Positions 58,634 through 64,000 of a stretch of DNA of 64,000 nucleotides are shown here, piece by piece. A program made the translations under genes and the position numbers. This stretch comes from Conexibacter woesei Iso977N (GTDB lineage Bacteria > Actinomycetota > Thermoleophilia > Solirubrobacterales > Solirubrobacteraceae). The stretch covers positions 1,550,001-1,614,000 of the forward strand of contig NZ_AUKG01000002.1 in the NCBI RefSeq assembly GCF_000424625.1. Reading direction: 5' to 3'. Every line of letters starts with the position of its first letter. The stretch's first letter is position 1. The notes beneath the pieces were generated by a model. That model was given only the letters and a program-made list of their open reading frames with translations, made no database searches and was not told the origin of the DNA.

Positions 58634-59409
58634 GCCTGAGCGCGGTGGCCGCGCCGTCGCTGGCGCTGGCCCGCCGCTCGCTGCGCAACGCGCTGCGCCG
58701 GCCGCAGTTCCTGGCGCCGCTGGTGCTGATGCCGACGCTGTTCCTGGCGATCAACACCGGCGGGCTGACGCGCTCGACCGACCTCCCGGGCTTCCCCGAC
58801 GTCGGCTTCTTCGACTTCCAGCTGGCCGGCGCGATCACGCAGTCGCTGCTGCTCGGCGGCGTCATGCAGGGGATCGCGACGGCGCTGGAGATCGAGAGCG
58901 GGTTCTTCGACCGGCTCGTCGCCTCGCCGATCCCGCGCGTGGCGATCGTCCTCGGCCGCGTGCTGGCGGGCGCGGTGATCGCCGCGGCGCAGGTCGTGTG
59001 GTTCCTGGTGCTGGGGCTGGTCTTCGGCGCGTCGATCCAGGGCGGCGTGCCCGGCGCGTTGTTGGTGGTCTTGATCGGCGCGCTGACCGGGATGGGCTGC
59101 GCGGGCCTGGGCGTGCTGATCGCCTTCCGGGCCAAGAACGCCTCGACGGTCCAGGGGATCTTCCCGCTGGTGTTCGTCGTCGTCTTCATCAGCAGCGCCT
59201 TCTTCCCGCGCGCGCTGCTGTCGCACCCGGCCGACTGGTTCGCGGACTACAACCCGCTCAGCTACGTCGCCGACGGGATGCGCGACCCGATCATCTCCGG
59301 CATCAGCGCGCGGCCCGTGCTCGAGGGCCTGGCCACCGGCGCGGCGCTGGGCGCGGTCTTCGCGGCGCTGGCCGTGCTGGCGCTGCGCGGGAAGCTGGCG
59401 AAGGGATGA
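58630..59409 (+). CDS. ABC-2 type transporter permease
   Basis: 259 residues with six hydrophobic segments. The ABC-2 permease pattern is visible: [12 protein letters not shown] in the cytoplasmic loop and [13 protein letters not shown] near the C-terminus. The TTG start at 58630 overlaps the ATPase stop (TTGA); GTG 58645 is an alternative. The stop overlaps the second permease by 4 nt. Confidence 0.9.
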   Translation: MSLSAVAAPSLALARRSLRNALRRPQFLAPLVLMPTLFLAINTGGLTRSTDLPGFPDVGFFDFQLAGAITQSLLLGGVMQGIATALEIESGFFDRLVASPIPRVAIVLGRVLAGAVIAAAQVVWFLVLGLVFGASIQGGVPGALLVVLIGALTGMGCAGLGVLIAFRAKNASTVQGIFPLVFVVVFISSAFFPRALLSHPADWFADYNPLSYVADGMRDPIISGISARPVLEGLATGAALGAVFAALAVLALRGKLAKG

Positions 59410-60170
59410 TCGCGTCGCTCGCGGTCATCCGCGCGCTGGTCAGGCGCGCGCTGAACGAGATCACGCGCGTGCCCGGCGCCGCGGTGCCCGGCGTGCTGGC
59501 GCCGTCGATCTTCCTGGTCGGGCTGAGCGGCGTGTTCGGCGAGGCCGCGCGGCTGCCGGGCTTCGACGCCACGGACTTCCGGACGTTCATCGTTCCTGTA
59601 GGTCTTCTCCAGGGCGCGGCGTTCACGGGCGCGGCGACCGGCGTGAACCTCGCGCGCGACATCGAGCGCGGGTGGTTCGACCGGCTGCTGGTCTGCCCCG
59701 CGCCGCGGGCGACGATCCTGACGGGCGTCGTGGCCAGCGCGGCGCTGCGCGCGCTGCTGCCCGCGACGTTCCTGCTGATCGTGGCGTTCTCGCTCGGCGT
59801 CGGGTTCCCGGGCGTGGGCGCGCTGGCGCTGGACGCGGTGCTCGTGATGGGCCTGGCGACGGCGATCGCGCTCTACTCGGTCCTGGTCGCGCTGAAGTTC
59901 AGGACCCAGCAGGCGGCGCCGCTGATGCAGTCGGTCGGCTTCATCCTCGTGCTGTTCACGACCGCCTACGCGCCGATGGCGCTGCTGGCCGGGTGGATGC
60001 GCGCGATCGCGACGGTCAACCCGGTCACGCAGGTGCTCGAGGGCGTCCGGCAGGGCTTCGTCGCGCACGTCACGTGGGCCGACACGTGGCCGGCGCTGCT
60101 GGCGATCGCCGGGCTCGTGGTCGCCTTCGCGGCGCTCGCGCTGCGGTCGCTCGCGCGCGTGGGCACCTAG
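59406..60170 (+). CDS. ABC-2 type transporter permease (second subunit)
   Basis: 254 residues with six hydrophobic segments. WFDRLLVCPAPRATIL and NPVTQVLEGVRQGFV parallel the first permease, so the pair probably forms a heterodimer with the DrrA-type ATPase. ATG start within the previous stop (ATGA at 59406-59409). No terminator is obvious before the riboswitch region. Confidence 0.9.
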   Translation: MIASLAVIRALVRRALNEITRVPGAAVPGVLAPSIFLVGLSGVFGEAARLPGFDATDFRTFIVPVGLLQGAAFTGAATGVNLARDIERGWFDRLLVCPAPRATILTGVVASAALRALLPATFLLIVAFSLGVGFPGVGALALDAVLVMGLATAIALYSVLVALKFRTQQAAPLMQSVGFILVLFTTAYAPMALLAGWMRAIATVNPVTQVLEGVRQGFVAHVTWADTWPALLAIAGLVVAFAALALRSLARVGT

Positions 60171-60235
60171 TTGCCATATCCCGGTCTGCAACGGATCTTG
60201 CGTTGTGCAGGGATTTTCGTTGGTAGAACGACGAC

Positions 60236-60370
60236 GCGCCGAATCGTTCGTTAGCGAACGGACGGGGGACCCACTGCGACCGAAGCCCGGTCGCCGGGGC
60301 GAATCGCGGTCCGGATGACCGTGTAGCGCCGCTTGTGCGGTGCGAGCCCGACAGCTCACCTCGCAGGCGC
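60236..60370 (+). ncRNA. c-di-AMP riboswitch (ydaO-yuaA class)
   Basis: The 5' part (GCGCCGAATCGTT, then ACGGGGGACCCA) and the middle GGGGCGAATC match the conserved core of this class. The 3' part CCCGACAGCTCACCTCGCAGG corresponds to the invariant block near P1 (shown shortened: CAGCTCACCTCGCAGG). The ends GCGCC (60236-60240) and GGCGC (60366-60370) pair as P1. It ends 8 nt before the start of a cell-wall hydrolase gene, the classic actinobacterial target. High c-di-AMP is expected to turn expression off. Confidence 0.87.
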
Positions 60371-60378
60371 CCTCTGAC

Positions 60379-61287
60379 ATGCCTGTTCCCACATCTCGCA
60401 GATTCCTGGCCGTGCTCGCCGCGACGTCGTTCGTCGTGCCCGCGGTCGCCACCACGCCCGTCGCGGGCGCCAAGCCGCTGAAGAAGGGCAGCCACGGCGT
60501 GCGCGTGAAGGTCCTGCAGCGCGACCTCGGGATCTCCCCCGCCGACGGCATCTTCGGCCACGGCACCTACAAGGCCGTGCGCAAGTTCCAGCGCAACCAC
60601 CACCTGGCGGTCGACGGCATCGTCGGCACGGTCACGTGGCGCCTGGTCCACCACCGCGCGCATGCTTCGAGCGGCGCGACGCACGGCGTCAAGGTGCAGG
60701 GCCGCGGGTCCTCCGTCACGCTGCTGCAGCGGCGCCTGGGCATCGGCGCCGACGGCGTCTTCGGCCCCGGGACCGCGCGGGCCGTCAAGCGCTTCCAGCG
60801 GGCGCACGGCCTGACCGCCGACGGCGTTGTCGGCCCGTCGACCTGGAGCGCGCTCGGGGTTCACGGCAGCCATCCGGTCCTGAAGCGCGCGCACCTGCGC
60901 GGCGGCGGCGCGATCGCCATCCCGCGCCACGTGCTCCTGCTGCGCCGCGCGGTCGCGGCGGCCAACCGGATCCAGTACAAGCCCTACATCTACGGCGGTG
61001 GCCACGGGTCGTTCCAGGCCGCGGGCTACGACTGCTCGGGCAGCGTGTCCTACGTGCTGCACGGCATGGGCCGCCTCGGCGTCCCGATGGACTCCAGCGA
61101 GCTGATGTCCTACGGCAAGGCCGGCCCGGGCCGCTTCGTCACGATCTACGCGAACGCGTCGCACGCCTTCATGGTCATCAACGGCCGCCGCTACGACACC
61201 TCGGTGCGCGCGTCCGACGGCTCGCGCTGGGGCCCGGGCATGCGCTCGACGTCCGGCTACGTGGCGCGCCACCCCTCGGGCCTGTAG
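60379..61287 (+). CDS. Secreted cell-wall hydrolase: two peptidoglycan-binding domains plus NlpC/P60-like domain
   Basis: 302 residues. The signal peptide spans about 1-31. Two PG_binding_1 domains follow (about 36-90, LKKGSHGVRVKVLQRDL; and 102-160, GRGSSVTLLQRRLG). The C-terminal NlpC/P60-like fold (about 185-302) has C219 in YDCSGSVSYVLHG, H262 in NASHAFMVI and a third polar residue around H298. It probably cleaves peptidoglycan stem peptides. ATG 60379 directly follows the riboswitch. Confidence 0.9.
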   Translation: MPVPTSRRFLAVLAATSFVVPAVATTPVAGAKPLKKGSHGVRVKVLQRDLGISPADGIFGHGTYKAVRKFQRNHHLAVDGIVGTVTWRLVHHRAHASSGATHGVKVQGRGSSVTLLQRRLGIGADGVFGPGTARAVKRFQRAHGLTADGVVGPSTWSALGVHGSHPVLKRAHLRGGGAIAIPRHVLLLRRAVAAANRIQYKPYIYGGGHGSFQAAGYDCSGSVSYVLHGMGRLGVPMDSSELMSYGKAGPGRFVTIYANASHAFMVINGRRYDTSVRASDGSRWGPGMRSTSGYVARHPSGL

Positions 61288-61306
61288 CCCCGCGCCGCGG
61301 TGCCGC

Positions 61307-62002
61307 TCACCACGGCACGACGCCGTGGCGGTCGCTGTAGGTGCCGGTCGGGCCGTCGGGGCCGATGGTCGCCAGCGCGACGATCGCGTCGGTGCCCTCG
61401 GTGATCGTCTGGGGGCCGGAGTGGCCGTTGAAGTCGGTGGCGGTGTAGCCGGGGTCGACGGCGTTGACCTTCATGTTGGTCAGACCCTTGGCGTACTGGG
61501 CGGTGAGCATGTTCACCGCGGCCTTGGACGAGCAGTAGTCGAGCGAGTTGACGTTGAACTCGACGCGGTCGGTGTCGCTCGTCACGCCGTGCGAGCCGAG
61601 GCCGCTGGAGACGTTGACGATGACCGGGTTGTCCGAGGCCTCCAACAACGGCAGGAACGCGCGGGTCACGCGGACGATCCCGAACAGGTTCGTGGCGTAC
61701 GTCCCTGCGAGCTCGTCGGCGGTGATCTCGTGCACCGGCTTGCGCGCGCCGATGATCCCGGCGTTGTTGACCAGGACGTCGAGGCCGGTCCCGGAGTTGT
61801 TGATGGTGTCGACGGCGGCGGCGACCGACGCGTCGTCGGTGACGTCGAGCTGCACGAAGCGCCCGCCGAGCGCCTCGGCGGCCTCGGTGCCGGCGGCGGC
61901 GTCGCGCGCCCCGATCCAGACGTCGTGGCCCGCTTCGCTCAGCCGGCGCGCGGCCTCGCGGCCGAGGCCCTTGTTGGCTCCCGTGATCAAGATGGTGCTC
62001 AT
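61307..62002 (-). CDS. Short-chain dehydrogenase/reductase
   Basis: 231 residues. NAD(P) motif TGANKGLG, then NNAG (VLVNNAGIIGARKP), the Ser region (IVNVSSGLGS) and YxxxK (YCSSKAAVN) are all present. VDPGYTATDFNGHSG is typical of carbonyl-reductase-like SDRs. It is divergent from an MmyB-type regulator (102 bp between starts), the usual arrangement for an inducible SDR controlled by that regulator. Confidence 0.92.
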   Translation of the reverse strand: MSTILITGANKGLGREAARRLSEAGHDVWIGARDAAAGTEAAEALGGRFVQLDVTDDASVAAAVDTINNSGTGLDVLVNNAGIIGARKPVHEITADELAGTYATNLFGIVRVTRAFLPLLEASDNPVIVNVSSGLGSHGVTSDTDRVEFNVNSLDYCSSKAAVNMLTAQYAKGLTNMKVNAVDPGYTATDFNGHSGPQTITEGTDAIVALATIGPDGPTGTYSDRHGVVPW

Positions 62003-62048
62003 GGACCACAGGATGCGCCGTGAAGGCGCCGGGCAAAAGAGGACGCTC

Positions 62049-62077
62049 TTGCCTGGGACCGGCAGGGCGAGGATAAG
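62049..62077 (+). promoter_or_regulatory. Promoter of the MmyB-type regulator gene
   Basis: TTGCCT (62049-62054) and GATAAG (62072-62077) are separated by exactly 17 bp, and the ATG is at 62105. A 9-bp inverted repeat (ACAGGATGC at 62008-62016, GCATCCTGT at 62092-62100) flanks the divergent region and could be a looping operator. Confidence 0.5.
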
Positions 62078-62104
62078 CGCGCCCGCCTCGGGCATCCTGT
62101 CGTC

Positions 62105-62932
62105 ATGGACCACGACGAGCTCGCCGTCCTCCTGCGCACCTGGCGCGACCGGCTGACGCCCGAGGCGGCCGGCCTGCCCGCGGGCGGACGGCGGCGCGCG
62201 CCCGGGCTGCGCCGCGAGGAGGTCGCGCAGCTCGCCGGGCTGTCGGTGGACTACCTGGCGCGCCTGGAGCAGGGCCGCGCGACGAGCCCGTCGCCGTCGG
62301 TCCTGACGCCGCTGGCCCGCGCGCTGCGGCTCAGCGACGACGAGCGCGCCCACCTGTTCCGGGTCGCGGGCCAGGCGCCGCCGCTGGCGGGCCACATCGA
62401 CCGCCACATCACGCCCGGCGTGCAGCGGATCCTGGACCGGCTCAGCGACGTCCCGGTGCTCGTCATCGACGCCGCCTACTTCCCGGTCGCCGCCAACGCG
62501 CTCGGGATCGCGCTGGTCGGCGCGCGCGACGCGAACATCGCGTGGCGCCACTTCACCGGCGGCGCGTCGCGTTTCATCCGCGAGCCGGAGGAGCACGACC
62601 GCATGTCGCGCGAAGTGGTCGGGGATCTCCGTGCCGCGTCCGGCCGCTACCCCGACGACGCGCGCCTGCGCAGGCTGATCGACGAGCTGCTCGAGGCGTC
62701 AGGCGAGTTCGCCGCGCTGTGGGAGGAGGCGCCGGTCGGCGTCCGGGCCGCGTCGCGCAAGACGATCGACCATCCGGAGGTCGGGCGGATCACGCTCGAC
62801 TGCGACTCGCTGCACGTCGCGGGCAGCGACCTGCGCCTGATCGTCTACACCGCGCAGCCCGGCTCCGAGGAGGCGGGCAAGCTCGCGCTGCTGGCGACGA
62901 TCGGCACGCAGACGTTCACGCCGACGGACTGA
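62105..62932 (+). CDS. XRE-family regulator with MmyB-like domain
   Basis: 275 residues. The HTH (about 8-80) reads LRTWRDRLTPEAAGLP, APGLRREEVAQLAGLS and VDYLARLEQGRATSPS. The MmyB-like ligand domain follows (about 110-270: VLVIDAAYFPVAANALG, ITLDCDSLHVAGSDLRL). Members with this RREEVA pattern typically repress a divergent SDR gene, and that is the arrangement here. Its operator differs from the palindrome of the other MmyB gene at 53113-53910. Confidence 0.92.
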   Translation: MDHDELAVLLRTWRDRLTPEAAGLPAGGRRRAPGLRREEVAQLAGLSVDYLARLEQGRATSPSPSVLTPLARALRLSDDERAHLFRVAGQAPPLAGHIDRHITPGVQRILDRLSDVPVLVIDAAYFPVAANALGIALVGARDANIAWRHFTGGASRFIREPEEHDRMSREVVGDLRAASGRYPDDARLRRLIDELLEASGEFAALWEEAPVGVRAASRKTIDHPEVGRITLDCDSLHVAGSDLRLIVYTAQPGSEEAGKLALLATIGTQTFTPTD

Positions 62933-62950
62933 CTACCGTGGGTCGCTGAG

Positions 62951-63463
62951 ATGGCGGCCGAGCCGACCCATGTGCAGGAGGTCGAGGCGATCCTCGCCTC
63001 CACCGCCGCCGAGCGGCGCGCGCTGCTCGAGGTGGTCTCCCCCGTCCTGCGTGCGTCGCTGCCGGTCGACGGGACCGGGATCGCGCAGGCGATCGAGCAC
63101 CTCGGCGCCGCCGTCGAGCTGGCCGAGGAGCTGCGCGCCGAGCAGCGCGAGGGCCATCGCGCCAACCCGGCGGTCCTGCACGGCCGCGTCTTCGGGCGCG
63201 CGCCGCTGTCGCCCGACACCGTGCTCGCCGCCTTCGTCGACGGCGCCCGCGTCCGGGCGGCCGCGATCACGTCGCTGGCCGGCGCGATCGGTGGCGACGC
63301 GCTCGTCGCCGAGGTCCGCGGCGAGCTCATGGCGCACCCGCTGCCGAGCGAGGACGCCGCGGTCGCGGGCGCGACCGACGCGCTGGAGGACGCCTACGCC
63401 GCCCAGGAGCGCGTGGTCCTGACGCTGGCGGCGGCGCTGGACGCCGGCCCGGACGGCCCCTAG
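62951..63463 (+). CDS. Hypothetical helical protein
   Basis: 170 residues, highly helical, Ala/Glu-rich, soluble. Leucine-type heptads (AILASTAAERRALLEVVS and LVAEVRGELMAHPL) suggest a coiled or bundled structure. No signal peptide and no recognised family. It lies 18 nt after the MmyB regulator and 9 nt before the DUF2277 gene. Confidence 0.6.
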   Translation: MAAEPTHVQEVEAILASTAAERRALLEVVSPVLRASLPVDGTGIAQAIEHLGAAVELAEELRAEQREGHRANPAVLHGRVFGRAPLSPDTVLAAFVDGARVRAAAITSLAGAIGGDALVAEVRGELMAHPLPSEDAAVAGATDALEDAYAAQERVVLTLAAALDAGPDGP

Positions 63464-63472
63464 CCTGAAGGC

Positions 63473-63751
63473 ATGTGCCGCAACATCCGGACCCTGTACA
63501 ACTTCGCGCCGCCGGCCGCCGGCGACGAGGTCCACGCCGCCTCGTTGCAGTACGTCCGCAAGGTCAGCGGCTTCACGAAGCCGTCGCAGGCCAACCAGGA
63601 GGCGTTCGACCGCGCGGTCGCGCAGGTCGCCGCGACGACCCAGGAGCTGCTCGACTCCCTGGTCACCAACGCGCCGCCGAAGGACCGCGAGGTCGAGGCG
63701 GCCAAGGCCCGCAGGCGCGCCCAGGCGCGCTACACGATCACCGCCGCTTAG
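63473..63751 (+). CDS. DUF2277-family protein
   Basis: 92 residues. The invariant start MCRNIRTLYNFAPPA and the block QYVRKVSGFTKPSQANQEAF identify DUF2277, a small actinobacterial and general bacterial family of unknown function. A conserved Cys at position 2 may bind metal. The TAG stop overlaps the convergent CAP gene stop (TTAG at 63748-63751). Confidence 0.9.
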   Translation: MCRNIRTLYNFAPPAAGDEVHAASLQYVRKVSGFTKPSQANQEAFDRAVAQVAATTQELLDSLVTNAPPKDREVEAAKARRRAQARYTITAA

Positions 63752-64000
63752 CGGCTGACCGCGGAGCAGCGCTTGCCGCGCAGGCGCGCGGCGCGGGCCT
63801 GCGCCTTGGTGGCGCACTTGACCGCCGTGCGCCTGGACGACGCCGCGCTGGCGATCGGCGACGTGAAGTCGTTGACGTAGGTGCCCGCGTCGCCGGAGAT
63901 GCCGGACTGCGGCGCGCCCTCGGCGATGCCGATGCCGATCGCGCCGTAGGCGCCGTTGAGGATGTTGGCGCGGTGCGGCGGCGAGTGCATCCAGGAGTCG
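63748..64000 (-). CDS. CAP-domain protein (SCP/PR1-like), N-terminus outside the window
   Basis: The last 83 residues are present; the frame runs off the right edge. DSWMHSPPHRANIL is the CAP-domain signature (HxxHxx/NILN), followed by the GIGIAEG region. The tail after residue 60 is Ser/Ala/Arg-rich (SRRTAVKCATKAQARAARL) with two Cys. CAP proteins of bacteria are usually secreted. The signal peptide would be beyond 64000. Confidence 0.85.
   Translation of the reverse strand, partial: DSWMHSPPHRANILNGAYGAIGIGIAEGAPQSGISGDAGTYVNDFTSPIASAASSRRTAVKCATKAQARAARLRGKRCSAVSR

Noticed and set aside
1-64000. CRISPR array, insertion sequence, prophage or integrase
   Set aside because: No regularly spaced repeats, transposase or integrase motifs, or phage structural genes were seen on either strand.

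Overview
The window is high-GC DNA (roughly 72-74% in most genes) with densely packed genes, many ATGA/GTGA start-stop overlaps and few spacers. The protein families suggest an actinobacterium, most likely of the Thermoleophilia/Solirubrobacterales type. The evidence is F420-type luciferase-like enzymes, MmyB-type XRE regulators, secreted NHL-repeat and Ig-like proteins with Arg/Lys-rich C-termini, an IdeR/DtxR-like iron box, and a c-di-AMP riboswitch in front of a cell-wall hydrolase. The taxonomic call is inference; no rRNA or tRNA gene is present.

Layout. 1-1.5 kb: the end of a cupredoxin overlapping an ECF sigma factor and a putative anti-sigma partner. 1.5-6 kb: CheY and a small motility-type protein, a phosphoribosyltransferase, a pseudouridine catabolism pair (psuG and a PfkB kinase), a GroES-like protein, a small methyltransferase and a SnoaL-like protein. 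6-15 kb: a full-length HrpA helicase, a secreted NHL-repeat protein, an AlkZ-like HTH_42 protein and a cytochrome P450. 15-19.5 kb: a PspC protein, histidine kinase, response regulator and zinc ribbon in one overlapping operon, then an iron-siderophore binding lipoprotein behind an iron box. 19.6-30 kb: a YcaQ-type glycosylase, a secreted protein, an LLM oxidoreductase, and a 7.4-kb minus-strand operon of five exported proteins. That operon holds a large alpha/beta hydrolase, a beta-helix/Ig protein with a WxL-like tail, an Ig-like protein, a mini WxL-like protein and a DUF916-like protein. It is the most unusual locus in the window.

30-46.5 kb: metabolic and housekeeping genes. These are a double GNAT, a BaiN-like flavoprotein, a TetR regulator divergent from an Lcp/MpaB-type oxygenase, a PHP phosphatase, glyoxalase I divergent from a GlcD oxidase, two crotonases, a GDPD, a TIM-barrel/nucleotidyltransferase pair, an SDR, an HhH-GPD protein and MYG1. 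Two lower-GC genes stand out here: a HEPN protein at 32.6-33.7 kb and a GIY-YIG-like protein at 40.2-41.2 kb. Both look like acquired cargo.

46.5-64 kb: an epimerase, an isochorismatase-like hydrolase, an ankyrin protein divergent from a TRIC-type channel, a second two-component system, a FAD amine-oxidase-like enzyme facing an MmyB regulator, a Rho_N-type small protein, RNase HI, a cupin, cold-shock protein with a long leader, a SigA-type sigma factor, a DrrA-type ABC exporter with two permeases, a c-di-AMP riboswitch with an NlpC/P60 hydrolase, an SDR/MmyB divergent pair, DUF2277 and the end of a CAP-domain protein. No transposase, integrase, CRISPR array or phage module was found.

A 17-bp palindrome occurs twice, 48 kb apart, each time exactly 35 nt upstream of a minus-strand start: at the SnoaL-like gene and at the MmyB regulator gene. 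This suggests a small regulon.
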